DNA of 64,000 nucleotides from an uncultured Maribacter sp. (GTDB lineage Bacteria > Bacteroidota > Bacteroidia > Flavobacteriales > Flavobacteriaceae). Numbering within the stretch: position 1 is the first letter of the stretch; each line of letters begins with the position of its first letter. The notes under the pieces were generated by a model. That model was not told where the DNA came from and ran no database searches. It saw only the letters and a program-made list of their open reading frames with translations. The position numbers and the translations under genes are program-made. This document shows, one piece after another, positions 19,095 to 27,489 of this stretch. The stretch lies in the NCBI GenBank assembly GCA_947504045.1, contig CANNFY010000005.1, positions 22,549 through 86,548 on the forward strand. The letters are read 5' to 3'.

Positions 19095-19100
19095 GCATAT

Positions 19101-19190
19101 TAATTGTAATTTGTGAAACATAACAACAGTTTATCATGACTGTTCGTTTTTTGATTGATGAATAAACTCCGGCTGATTACCGGAGTTTTT
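19101..19190 (+). ncRNA. candidate short RNA between rpoD and the VF530 gene
   Basis: This is inferred only from an upstream promoter match and a downstream terminator, giving about 90 bases. It contains hairpin AACAGT/ACTGTT (19125-19130 and 19139-19144) followed by CGTTTTTT, then the 9-bp terminator stem. No known RNA family is recognised. The alternative is two tandem terminators of rpoD plus a promoter for the next genes. Confidence 0.25.
19164..19188 (+). terminator. intrinsic terminator before the VF530 gene
   Basis: AAACTCCGG (19164-19172) pairs with CCGGAGTTT (19180-19188) around a 7-base loop, followed by further T residues. Confidence 0.85.
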
Positions 19191-19204
19191 TAATTTTATA
19201 AGCT

Positions 19205-19423
19205 ATGCAACAGCAACCAAACAACCCCCTACATGGTATTAAACTAGTAACTATTTTAGAAGAACTAACAAATACCTATAGTTGGGAAGAATTAGCTAAT
19301 CAAGTAAACATAAATTGCTTTAAAAGTAACCCTTCTATAAAATCTAGCTTAAAATTTTTAAGAAGAACCCCATGGGCTAGAGAGAAAGTAGAAAAACTAT
19401 ACCTTCATAGTATTAAAAAATAA
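19205..19423 (+). CDS. VF530-family (DUF2132) DNA-binding protein
   Basis: This 72-residue protein closely follows the VF530 pattern: [30 protein letters not shown], and the diagnostic [19 protein letters not shown] followed by KVEKLYLHS. The family has a solved structure and is annotated as DNA-binding, but its cellular role is unknown. trmL follows after two bases, so the two are probably translated from one message. Confidence 0.88.
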   Translation: MQQQPNNPLHGIKLVTILEELTNTYSWEELANQVNINCFKSNPSIKSSLKFLRRTPWAREKVEKLYLHSIKK

Positions 19424-19425
19424 AT

Positions 19426-19878
19426 ATGGCATTTAATATTGTTCTTATAGAACCAGAAATACCAAATAATACGGGTAACATAGGAAGACTAAGTTTAGGC
19501 ACTGGATCTACATTGCACCTAGTAAAACCATTTGGGTTTGAACTTAACGACAAAAGAGTAAAACGTGCAGGTCTTGATTATTGGCAACATTTAAATGTTA
19601 TTATTTATGAAAGTGCCGAAGACTTTTTTAATCTACACAAAAACAAACAAATGGCTTTTTTATCTAGTCACGGAGAAAAAAAACACTGGAATATTCCTTT
19701 TACAAAAGATATGTTTTTAATTTTCGGAAAAGAGTCTGTAGGGTTATCAAAGTCTATAGTAGAAAAAAACAAAGAACAACTTTTTAAAATTCCGTTATAT
19801 AGCAAGCACATTCGTAGTTTAAATATAGCCAATGCAGTTAGTATAGTAGTTTATGAAGGTTTACGCCAATTACAATAA
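19426..19878 (+). CDS. trmL: tRNA (cytidine/uridine(34)-2'-O)-methyltransferase TrmL
   Basis: This minimal SPOUT methyltransferase 2'-O-methylates wobble position 34 of tRNA-Leu. The 150-residue length fits TrmL/YibK. Motifs are IPNNTGNIGRLSLGTG at about 11-26, KRAGLDYWQHL at 45-55, FGKESVGLS near 100, and IRSLNIANAVSIVVYE near the end. No extra RNA-binding domain is present. Confidence 0.94.
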   Translation: MAFNIVLIEPEIPNNTGNIGRLSLGTGSTLHLVKPFGFELNDKRVKRAGLDYWQHLNVIIYESAEDFFNLHKNKQMAFLSSHGEKKHWNIPFTKDMFLIFGKESVGLSKSIVEKNKEQLFKIPLYSKHIRSLNIANAVSIVVYEGLRQLQ

Positions 19879-19955
19879 ATACTATCTTTAAACCTACTAT
19901 TAATTAACTATACATTTCCGTATTTTTGTTATTAAACGAATAAAGGTATTTTCTA

Positions 19956-20615
19956 ATGAGCAAAACAAAAATTGCCCCTTCCCTATTAGCTGCCGATTTT
20001 GGCAACTTACAACGCGATGTTGAAATGGTTAACAACAGTAATGCAGATTGGCACCATATAGATGTTATGGATGGCGTTTTTGTTCCTAACATATCTTATG
20101 GCATGCCTGTTTTAAAAGCCATACAAAAACACGCTACCAAACCTTTAGATGTACATTTAATGATCGTAGATCCTGATCGCTATATTAAAACTTTTGCCAA
20201 TTTAGGAGCCACGGTTTTAACTGTCCATTATGAAGCTTGCACACATTTACACCGATCATTACAAGCAATTAAAGCAGAAGGTATGATGGCTGGAGTAGCC
20301 CTTAATCCACATACAAATATTTCGCTTTTAGAAAATGTAATTAATGATATAGATGTTGTTTGTATTATGAGCGTTAACCCTGGTTTTGGGGGACAATCTT
20401 TTATAGAAAACACCTACTCTAAAATAAAAGCTTTAAAAGAATTAATTGTTAAAAAAGAAGCAAAAACTCTAATTGAAATTGATGGTGGTGTTACCTCTAA
20501 AAATGCAGCTATGCTTACTGCTGCTGGCGCAGATGTTTTAGTAGCTGGTAGTTTTGTTTTTAAAAGTAAAAACCCAACTGAAACAATTAAAGAATTAAAA
20601 ACTATAGCTGGTTAA
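19956..20615 (+). CDS. rpe: ribulose-phosphate 3-epimerase
   Basis: This TIM-barrel enzyme interconverts ribulose 5-phosphate and xylulose 5-phosphate. The 219-residue protein shows IAPSLLAADFGNL at 6-18, HIDVMDGVFVPNIS at about 34-47, DVHLM, MSVNPGFGGQSF near 140, and EIDGGV near 178. These carry the paired Asp and His metal and acid-base residues. Its stop codon shares one base with the ypdA start (TAATG). Confidence 0.96.
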   Translation: MSKTKIAPSLLAADFGNLQRDVEMVNNSNADWHHIDVMDGVFVPNISYGMPVLKAIQKHATKPLDVHLMIVDPDRYIKTFANLGATVLTVHYEACTHLHRSLQAIKAEGMMAGVALNPHTNISLLENVINDIDVVCIMSVNPGFGGQSFIENTYSKIKALKELIVKKEAKTLIEIDGGVTSKNAAMLTAAGADVLVAGSFVFKSKNPTETIKELKTIAG

Positions 20616-21589
20616 TGAATTTTTTTGATATAATAATTATAGGAGGTGGACCAATAGGAATAGCCTGTGGTCTAGAAGCGAAAAAAAAAGGTCTTACACA
20701 CTTAATTATTGAAAAAGGACCTATTGTAAACTCTTTATATAATTACCCAGATAAAATGCAATTTTTCTCCTCTGCAGAACGATTGGAAATTGACAACATT
20801 CCTTTTGTTTCTACGGAAGCTAAACCCAAAAGAGATGAGGCATTAGAATATTACAGAAGAATTGTAACTAGCAACAACTTAAATATTAATTTATTTGAAG
20901 AGGTTATTGATGTTAAAAAAGAAACAGATATTTTTCAAATCACAACAAGTAAAAAACAATATACGTCTTCTAATGTCGTAATTGCTACAGGCTTTTATGA
21001 CATTCCTAATTTATTAAATATTCCTGGCGAGAATTTAGAAAAAGTAAGTCATTATTACAAAAACCCACATTATTATTCTGGTCAGAAAGTTGCCGTTATT
21101 GGAGCTAGTAACTCCTCTATTGATGCGGCTTTAGAATGTTGGCGTAAAGGCGCAGAAGTATCTTTAATTATAAGAGGAAAAGAAGTTGGCCCTAGAGTAA
21201 AATATTGGGTAAGACCAGATATAATAAACAGAATTGAAGAAGGCAGTATTAACGTATACTACAATACTATTGTTAAAGAAATAACACCTAACACAATAAC
21301 TGTAACAAACCAAGAAACAAAAAAATCAGAAACTATTGAAAATAATTTTGTTCTTGCTCTAACAGGGTATCAGCCTAACTTTAAATTTCTTCACAAACTT
21401 GGCGTAAATTTAAGCTCCGATAATAAAAAGCTGCCAGAGTATAACTCAGATACTATGGAAACTAATATTTCTGGACTTTATTTAGCTGGTGTTGTTTGTG
21501 GTGGTATGGAAACGCACAAATGGTTTATTGAAAACTCTAGAATACACGCCAAACAAATAATAAGCAATATATTACAAAATAAAAAGTAA
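20615..21589 (+). CDS. ypdA: YpdA-family FAD/NAD(P) oxidoreductase (putative bacillithiol disulfide reductase)
   Basis: The 324-residue flavoprotein has an N-terminal FAD loop (IIIGGGPIGIACGLEA at 7-22), a second dinucleotide loop (AVIGASNSSIDAALECW near 160-176), and a C-terminal SGLYLAGVVCGGMETHKWFIENSR typical of YpdA. Unlike thioredoxin reductase it has no CxxC active site. YpdA reduces oxidised bacillithiol in Firmicutes, and bacillithiol is also made by many Bacteroidetes. The role here is by family only, since no bsh gene is in the window. It is coupled to rpe. Confidence 0.85.
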   Translation: MNFFDIIIIGGGPIGIACGLEAKKKGLTHLIIEKGPIVNSLYNYPDKMQFFSSAERLEIDNIPFVSTEAKPKRDEALEYYRRIVTSNNLNINLFEEVIDVKKETDIFQITTSKKQYTSSNVVIATGFYDIPNLLNIPGENLEKVSHYYKNPHYYSGQKVAVIGASNSSIDAALECWRKGAEVSLIIRGKEVGPRVKYWVRPDIINRIEEGSINVYYNTIVKEITPNTITVTNQETKKSETIENNFVLALTGYQPNFKFLHKLGVNLSSDNKKLPEYNSDTMETNISGLYLAGVVCGGMETHKWFIENSRIHAKQIISNILQNKK

Positions 21590-21597
21590 ATATACCT

Positions 21598-21666
21598 CCC
21601 TAAAAACAGGGATATATTTTTTACTACTTAAAGCCTATTTTTTAAATAAATAATATCTCAATTTTG
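21598..21666 (+). promoter_or_regulatory. operator-promoter site C (before the histidine kinase gene)
   Basis: CCC (21598-21600) is followed by eight bases and GGG (21609-21611), forming TCCCT/AGGGA around AAAAAC. Exactly 47 bases later comes CAATTTTG (21659-21666), a -7-like element with C in place of the first T. No -33 TTG is present. The same geometry occurs at 24370 and 51418. Confidence 0.6.
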
Positions 21667-21727
21667 TAATTGCCAAAAACCTTATTGTTTTACCAAATAA
21701 AATTTAAAAAGGGCTATAGAATAAAAA

Positions 21728-23701
21728 ATGAGGAATATAAAACTTAAAATAGGAAAACGTATATATTTTAAAAAAATGCTTTTTATATGTTTATGCCTAT
21801 GTTTTATTACTTTAAGTGGCCAAGATAGTACCGCTAATAAAAACCAAATGGTTAATTTTTCTTGGTCTAAAAGAGGCCCTGAAAAATCTTTACAACCTTT
21901 TTATGAATTACTAAAAAGTACAGAATATGGCGTACAACGTTTTTCTGTTATAGAACAATTAATAGAGCATCATACAAAAAAGAGTAACACAGATTCTATT
22001 TTACATTACGGAAACTTATATATAAAAGAAATTGGAAATTGGAATCAAACAGAGCATATAAAGTTAAGACACTACTCTAAAGCACATTACTATTTAGGTA
22101 CCGGAAGCCTTATGAACGGGCTTATAGACAACGCTATAAAATGGCACATTCAAGGCTTACGAGAATCTGAAGAATCTAATTTTAAAGAATATAATTACAA
22201 AAATAAATTAGGCTTATCTAAAAGTTACATTTACCAATTAAAACTAGATAAAGCCATAAAAATACTTCACAAATCTTTAAAAGAATTTTCACCAGAATTT
22301 CCTTCATTAAAAATTAAAAATTCTCTTTTACTAGGAAAAGCCTTTAGATTAAAAAAAGAATATGATAAAGCAGAATCCTATTATAAAGAAGGTTTAGAGA
22401 TTGCTAATTCTTTAAACGATTTAGAAATGCAACTAACTATTAATTTAGACATAGCTAAACTTTTAGAAGCAAAAGGCGATTTTGAAAAAGCTTTTAATGC
22501 CTATGAAAATACTAGAAATAAAGCTAAGGCTAATAATCTAGACGCTATTTATTATGAAGGTTCTTTATTACTAGCAAAATATTATTACAAACATGAGCAT
22601 TATGATGCTGCTCTTATAGGTTTATCTACAGCTTATATAAATGCCATAGATAGTAAAAACCTAGAATTTCAGAAAGAGTTATTACAAATACAAGCAAGAA
22701 TCTTTTCCAAACAAAAAGACTATAATAATGCTTATGCAGTTATGACACAATTATTTGGAGTAACTAGAAAAATAAACTCCAAACAACAACGCGAAATAAT
22801 AAAAGAACTTGAAATACAGTACGAAACTTTAGAAAAAGAAAAAGAGATATCTAAACTAGAAGAAAATCAAATTAAAAGAGAGGCAGAGTTAGAAAGGCAA
22901 AAGACCATTAAATATGCTTTTTTAATAGGATTCCTAATTATATTAATTCCCGTAATTGCACTACTCTATACCTATTACCAAAAAATACAAACCCAAAGTC
23001 TACTATCAAAAAAACAAGAAGAAATAAACCAACAAAAAGTTACTACATTAAAGCAAGAACAAGAATTAAACTTAATTAAAGCCTCTATAGCTGGGCAAGA
23101 TGAAGAGCGCAAACGTATTGCACAAGAACTACACGATAGTATTGGAGGTAATTTGGCTGGTATTAAACTGCAACTTTCTAGCATAAATAACAAACCCAAA
23201 GAGTTTAAAATTATAACCAAACAGTTAGATGAAACTTACCAGTTAGTACGAAACATATCGCATACTTTAATACCTAAAAAATTTAGACAAAATGAGTTTA
23301 CTAATTTAATTAGTGAATACGCTAAAACAATAAGCGATACAGGAAAAATACAAGTAGATTTTTATCCTCATCCAAAAGAAGTAATAAATAAAATACCAGA
23401 TGAAATTCAATCTGAATTATTTAAAATAATACAAGAATTAATGACAAATACTTTAAAACATGCAAATGCTAAAAAAGTAGATATTCATTTAAATTATATA
23501 GAAGATAAACTGTCTTTACTTTTCGAAGATAACGGACAAGGTTTTATTGCAGAAAATACTACAGATGGTATTGGTTTTAAAAACATAAAAAATAGAATTG
23601 AGGAAGTTTCTGGTTCTTTACATATAGATTCTACATTAAAAAGAGGAACCATAATAGCAATAGAAATACCAATTTTTAATACAAATAAAAATGAAATATA
23701 A
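21728..23701 (+). CDS. TPR-containing sensor histidine kinase (HisKA_3/NarX-type)
   Basis: The chain has an N-terminal signal or anchor (about 14-31), a periplasmic region of tetratricopeptide-like helix pairs (about 115-345; for example LLGKAFRLKKEYDKAESYY), a coiled coil, one membrane segment at 396-415, then a dimerisation domain with the phosphoacceptor in RIAQELHDSIGGNL (His469). A HATPase domain follows with QELMTNTLKHANA, EDNGQGF and DGIGFKNIKNRIEE. This is the usual NarL-partner layout. It overlaps the downstream regulator by 11 bases. Site C lies 62 bases upstream, so the system may regulate itself. An inner ATG at 21776 would still leave a signal peptide. Confidence 0.92.
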   Translation: MRNIKLKIGKRIYFKKMLFICLCLCFITLSGQDSTANKNQMVNFSWSKRGPEKSLQPFYELLKSTEYGVQRFSVIEQLIEHHTKKSNTDSILHYGNLYIKEIGNWNQTEHIKLRHYSKAHYYLGTGSLMNGLIDNAIKWHIQGLRESEESNFKEYNYKNKLGLSKSYIYQLKLDKAIKILHKSLKEFSPEFPSLKIKNSLLLGKAFRLKKEYDKAESYYKEGLEIANSLNDLEMQLTINLDIAKLLEAKGDFEKAFNAYENTRNKAKANNLDAIYYEGSLLLAKYYYKHEHYDAALIGLSTAYINAIDSKNLEFQKELLQIQARIFSKQKDYNNAYAVMTQLFGVTRKINSKQQREIIKELEIQYETLEKEKEISKLEENQIKREAELERQKTIKYAFLIGFLIILIPVIALLYTYYQKIQTQSLLSKKQEEINQQKVTTLKQEQELNLIKASIAGQDEERKRIAQELHDSIGGNLAGIKLQLSSINNKPKEFKIITKQLDETYQLVRNISHTLIPKKFRQNEFTNLISEYAKTISDTGKIQVDFYPHPKEVINKIPDEIQSELFKIIQELMTNTLKHANAKKVDIHLNYIEDKLSLLFEDNGQGFIAENTTDGIGFKNIKNRIEEVSGSLHIDSTLKRGTIIAIEIPIFNTNKNEI

Positions 23702-24335
23702 TCTTATAATAGTAGATGACCATAAGATGTTTATTGATGGTCTTCTAAGCATTCTTAAAGATGCTCCAGAATATAATGTAGTACTTACTGCAAAAAACGG
23801 AGCACAAGTAGCAAAATATTTAGACATTAATGGTGTAGATGAATTAGACCTACTAATTACAGATCTAACCATGCCAGAAATGGACGGTATAGCACTTAAC
23901 CAATTAGTTAAAGACAAATACCCCAAATTAAAAACACTAATTGTTAGTATGCATATTGATGGCGAAATGATTGATAAGCTTATACGTAATAATGCTGACG
24001 GTTATGTTCCAAAAAATGCTGAAAAAGAAGAGCTTCTTTCTGCAATAAACACAATTATTAAAGGAGAAAAGTATTTTTCTCCAGAAATTAAAAGAGCATA
24101 TACAGATGCCATGTTTAAAAATGAGAAAGTAAAAGAAATTAAACTTACTACAAGAGAAAAAGAAGTTTTAAAATTAATTGCAGAAGAAAATACAACCCAA
24201 GAAATTGCCGATATTTTATTTTTAAGCAAACATACTATAGAGAGTTATAGAAAAAATTTAATTTCTAAATTGAATGTAAAAAACTTAGCTGGCTTAACTA
24301 AACACGCTATTAAAATGGGGCTTTTAGAAGAGTAA
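23691..24335 (+). CDS. LuxR/NarL-family response regulator
   Basis: The receiver domain is canonical, with acidic pair Asp9/Asp10 (VDDHKMF), the phosphoacceptor in LLITDLTMPEMDG at about 58, Ser in LIVSMH and Lys in YVPKN. The C-terminal LuxR helix-turn-helix is LTTREKEVLKLIAEENTTQ with SKHTIESYRKNLISKL. Translation is coupled to the kinase gene by an 11-base overlap, so the two form a cognate pair. The neighbouring and distant CCC-N8-GGG sites are proposed targets; palindromic sites suit dimers of this family. Confidence 0.94.
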   Translation: MKYNLIIVDDHKMFIDGLLSILKDAPEYNVVLTAKNGAQVAKYLDINGVDELDLLITDLTMPEMDGIALNQLVKDKYPKLKTLIVSMHIDGEMIDKLIRNNADGYVPKNAEKEELLSAINTIIKGEKYFSPEIKRAYTDAMFKNEKVKEIKLTTREKEVLKLIAEENTTQEIADILFLSKHTIESYRKNLISKLNVKNLAGLTKHAIKMGLLEE

Positions 24336-24369
24336 AACCATTTGTTACATAATTTTAATTTTTAGAACA

Positions 24370-24438
24370 CCCTGAAAACAGGGTGGTAATTTTAGCCTTT
24401 TAAGGTGTGTTTTTAGGGTGTGGATTATTGCAACTTTG
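24370..24438 (+). promoter_or_regulatory. operator-promoter site A (before the small lipoprotein gene)
   Basis: CACCCTG-AAAA-CAGGGTG is a perfect 7-bp inverted repeat, with CCC at 24370-24372 and GGG at 24381-24383. CAACTTTG (24431-24438) begins after exactly 47 bases. The repeat is 35 bases after the response regulator stop, but no T run follows it directly, so a terminator role is less likely. Confidence 0.62.
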
Positions 24439-24461
24439 TAGTGTTAAAAAACATTACAACT

Positions 24462-24845
24462 ATGAAATACCAAATTTTATTTATCACCATTACCGCATTA
24501 TTTATTTCTTGTAGCAACGATAAAAAAGCTACAGAAACAACCAAACAATTTTCTAGCTTAAAATCGGACATTTTATTAGAAAACAGTCTTAACAAACCAT
24601 TTAACGCTTCAGGAGTAAAAGAAGAACATACGTTATTTATTTCTGGTAAAACTATTTTAGATGGCACTGCAACTTTTAAAATTACCGACACCAAAGGAGA
24701 AGAATTACATTGTAAATCTTTCCCAGCTAAAGACCTTATTCAAGAAGATTACAAAACAGCTAACTCTACCTTACAAGAACAACATTTAAGAGAAGTTGTA
24801 GATGGCTACTTTGTAGACCAAGAAAATATAATTGCAAATCTTTAG
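24462..24845 (+). CDS. small hypothetical lipoprotein
   Basis: I set the start at ATG 24462 instead of GTG 24420, because this yields a proper lipoprotein signal peptide (MKYQILFITITALFISC; lipidated Cys17) and because the longer frame would overlap the promoter. The mature part is about 110 residues, polar, with no recognised domain and one further Cys (LHCKSF). It directly follows the kinase/regulator pair and carries site A, so it may be a target or an accessory sensor of that system. Function is unknown. Confidence 0.75.
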   Translation: MKYQILFITITALFISCSNDKKATETTKQFSSLKSDILLENSLNKPFNASGVKEEHTLFISGKTILDGTATFKITDTKGEELHCKSFPAKDLIQEDYKTANSTLQEQHLREVVDGYFVDQENIIANL

Positions 24846-24890
24846 TTATTTAGTTAGTTTTAAATTAACCACCAACCAAAATTTATTATT

Positions 24891-25499
24891 ATGATCATAT
24901 TTGGAACAAGAACAGCTTTTATTGGTTCAAAAAAATCAACAACAAACGTAAGCTGCAATCATTGCGGAACAACAGGGCAAATTGTATATAGTATTTTTAG
25001 AAGTCATTTTCATGTTTTTTGGATACCTGTATTCCCAACAGGAAAAAAAGCCGTGTCAGAATGCCAACATTGCAAAAGAACTCTTAGTTATAAAGAGATG
25101 TCTGCTGAGATGAAAAAAGAATGTAATAGTATAAAAAATGACATTAAAGGTCCAATTTGGCAATTTTCTGGTTTATTTATATTTGCAGCCCTAATTGTAT
25201 TTGCTGGTTTTGCTAGTAAAAACGATAAGAAAAATGAAGCAGAATATCTAAAAAGTCCAGCAGTTGGTGACATCTACGAATATTTTACCGACACAAAACA
25301 ATATTCTACCATGAAGGTTTCAAAAGTTACTACCGACTCTGTATTTGTTCAATTAAATGATTATGAAATAAGTAGAAGTAGTAAACTATACAAAATAGAG
25401 AAAGATGAAAATTACTCAGAATATACATATGGTTACTCTATAGATGAAATAAAAAGTATGTATGGCGAAAAAATAATTATAGATATTAATAGGGATTAA
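24891..25499 (+). CDS. zinc-ribbon membrane protein of unknown function
   Basis: The 202-residue protein begins with a zinc-ribbon-like part: CNHCG at about 22-26 and CQHCKR at about 59-64 give four Cys ligands, separated by a FRSHFHVFWIPVFPTGKK segment typical of the zinc_ribbon_15 type. One membrane segment follows (about 95-110, FIFAALIVFAGFA), then a roughly 90-residue polar C-terminal domain. It starts 45 bases after the lipoprotein stop and is probably in the same transcript. The cellular role is unknown. The intact CxxC pairs contrast with the lost ones in AccD and DnaG. Confidence 0.75.
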   Translation: MIIFGTRTAFIGSKKSTTNVSCNHCGTTGQIVYSIFRSHFHVFWIPVFPTGKKAVSECQHCKRTLSYKEMSAEMKKECNSIKNDIKGPIWQFSGLFIFAALIVFAGFASKNDKKNEAEYLKSPAVGDIYEYFTDTKQYSTMKVSKVTTDSVFVQLNDYEISRSSKLYKIEKDENYSEYTYGYSIDEIKSMYGEKIIIDINRD

Positions 25500-25515
25500 T
25501 TACTATTAATATCTA

Positions 25516-26571
25516 TTAAAGCCAATTTTTCTTTTTAAAATATAAGAGCATTCCAATAAATATAATAACCATTACTGCTAATAATATAAAGTATCCATTT
25601 TCATATTTAAGCTCTGGTATATTAACAAAATTCATCCCATAAATACCTGCTAAAAAAGTTAGTGGAATAAATATTACAGAAATTAGTGTTAGTAATTGCA
25701 TTACTTGGTTCATTTTAAGACTCATTTCAGAAATAAATAGATCTTGAAGACCATTTAATATTTCTCTGGTAGCATCTACAGTATCCATTACTTGAACGGT
25801 ATGCTCATATAAATCTCTCACATATAATTGACTTGAATGATCTATAAAAGAGCTCTCTATTTTAGAAAACTTACTTATAGCTTCTCTTAAAGGAGAAACA
25901 GATTTTCGCATAGACATTAGTTCTTTTTTAAGTTGATGAATTTTATTTTTATCTTGAACTTGTTGATTTTCAATAATTCTTTTTTCTAAGCCTTCTATTA
26001 CCTCTTCTATTTCATCTAACACAACATAATAGTTATCAACAATACTATCTATTAAAGCATACGCAAGGTAATCTGCTCCTCTTTGTCGTATTCTTCCTTT
26101 TCCTGTATTTATTCTTTTTCTAACAAATGCAAACAAATCGCTATCGGTTTCTTGTACTGTTAACATAAAACCGTTATTAAAAAATAATGCTACGTGTTCT
26201 TTTTTTATTTCGAGTTTAACATTATCAAAACTAATTGCTGCAAGAGTAATAAAAATACCATTATCGTATTCTTCAAATTTTGGCCTTTGATGAATATCTA
26301 CTATACCTTCCTGCACAAGTGGATGTATTTCAAATAATTGTCCAACCTGTGTTATTAAGTCTGTATCATGCATTCCCCTAATATCATACCAATCTATTTT
26401 TTCTGCAGATGGTTTTTTTAAAATATTTTTGGAATGACTTTCTATAATTTGATCATTACAATACGTATCATTATAGGCTAAATAATGTGTATATACATTA
26501 TCTACTTTTTTGTTTCCTGTAAACACTACAGAACCTGGTGGTAATCCTATCTTCTTAGTATGTTTTCGCAT
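25516..26571 (-). CDS. corA: CorA-type magnesium/cobalt transporter
   Basis: CorA is a pentameric Mg2+ channel. The large cytoplasmic domain precedes two C-terminal membrane helices; the first ends in the signature YGMNF, followed by the polar loop and the second helix, and the C-terminus is basic (YFKKKNW). I prefer ATG 26571 (begins MRKHTKKIGLPPGSVVF) over 26643, because the family usually begins at this sequence and the longer start falls inside a terminator-like hairpin at 26626-26649. The upstream leader is unusually structured. Confidence 0.93.
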   Translation of the reverse strand: MRKHTKKIGLPPGSVVFTGNKKVDNVYTHYLAYNDTYCNDQIIESHSKNILKKPSAEKIDWYDIRGMHDTDLITQVGQLFEIHPLVQEGIVDIHQRPKFEEYDNGIFITLAAISFDNVKLEIKKEHVALFFNNGFMLTVQETDSDLFAFVRKRINTGKGRIRQRGADYLAYALIDSIVDNYYVVLDEIEEVIEGLEKRIIENQQVQDKNKIHQLKKELMSMRKSVSPLREAISKFSKIESSFIDHSSQLYVRDLYEHTVQVMDTVDATREILNGLQDLFISEMSLKMNQVMQLLTLISVIFIPLTFLAGIYGMNFVNIPELKYENGYFILLAVMVIIFIGMLLYFKKKNWL

Positions 26572-26625
26572 AGCAAACTTTGTAATTGCTTTAGAATACA
26601 AGATATAACACTTTATTGTACTAAA

Positions 26626-26649
26626 AAAGTCATGATTTCTCATGACTTT
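26626..26649 (-). terminator. terminator-like hairpin upstream of corA
   Basis: A 10-bp perfect stem with a 4-base loop is followed, on the minus strand, by six T residues. It lies 55 bases before the corA ATG and about 200 bases after the nitroreductase stop. It is either the terminator of the tetR-nitroreductase operon or an attenuator in the corA leader. Confidence 0.7.
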
Positions 26650-26856
26650 ATAGCTTCACAATAGTACTTTATTAAAAAACTGCTGCTAATTTATCTGAAA
26701 AATTATACTAAGGGCTAGCAAATTCTTCTATCTATAAACTAGTTTTTTCCATGTCTCCTAGGCTGTTATGCGAGGTTAGGACAAATAAAATTTTTTAATC
26801 TTTCTTTTTCTATTACTCTATTTTTTGGGGGAAACATAGGAAAATTTCACACCTTT

Positions 26857-27489
26857 TTAATCTATTACTGTAACTAAATCTTCTGTACTTTTTCTTACTT
26901 TAACTAGGTTTACTAACCAATCTTTTTCTTCTTCTCTATAACCAATAGGTAATAAAACAGCACTACGTAAACCTTTTTCTCTAAGACCTAAAATTTTATC
27001 TACCTCTGCTGGATTAAAACCCTCTAAAGGTGTTGCATCTACCTCTTCAAAAGCTGCAGCTGTAATAGCATGTGAAAAAGCGATATATGCTTGTTTAGAT
27101 GCATGGTTAAAGTTTACTTCCGGGTCTTTTTTTGGGTAAGAATCTAATAGCATTTGTCTATAATTTTCCCATCCTTCATTCTTAAAACCTCTAATTTCGT
27201 TTGTTAAATCAAACATTTTATTTATTCTATCTTCGGTATAGGTATCCCAAGCTGCAAATACTAATAGGTGAGAACAGTCTGTAATTACAGATTGGTTCCA
27301 AGCTACTGGTTTTATTTTTTCTTTAATTTCCTGGTTTGTAATAACATATATTTCAAAAGGTTGCAATCCGCTTGAAGTTGGTGCTAAACGTGCCGCTTCT
27401 AATATTCGGTCTATTTTTTCTTGTGAAACCTTTTTACCATTCATTGCTTTTGCAGCATACCTCCAATTTAATCTCTCTAATAATTTCAT
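26857..27489 (-). CDS. NAD(P)H-dependent nitroreductase family protein
   Basis: This is an FMN-dependent oxidoreductase of the NfsB/FRase I type, acting on nitro compounds or quinones. The 210-residue protein shows the FMN-binding N-terminal motif RYAAKAMNGKKVS, then LEAARLAPTSSGLQPFEIYV at about 31-50, and the C-terminal LPIGYREEEKDW. It overlaps the end of the tetR gene by four bases, so the adjacent regulator probably controls it. The physiological substrate is not evident. Confidence 0.9.
   Translation of the reverse strand: MKLLERLNWRYAAKAMNGKKVSQEKIDRILEAARLAPTSSGLQPFEIYVITNQEIKEKIKPVAWNQSVITDCSHLLVFAAWDTYTEDRINKMFDLTNEIRGFKNEGWENYRQMLLDSYPKKDPEVNFNHASKQAYIAFSHAITAAAFEEVDATPLEGFNPAEVDKILGLREKGLRSAVLLPIGYREEEKDWLVNLVKVRKSTEDLVTVID

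Noticed and set aside
24370..24383. Palindrome after the response regulator gene as a simple terminator
   Set aside because: No T run follows directly, and the same palindrome with the same downstream spacing occurs at 51418 between divergent genes, where a terminator makes no sense.
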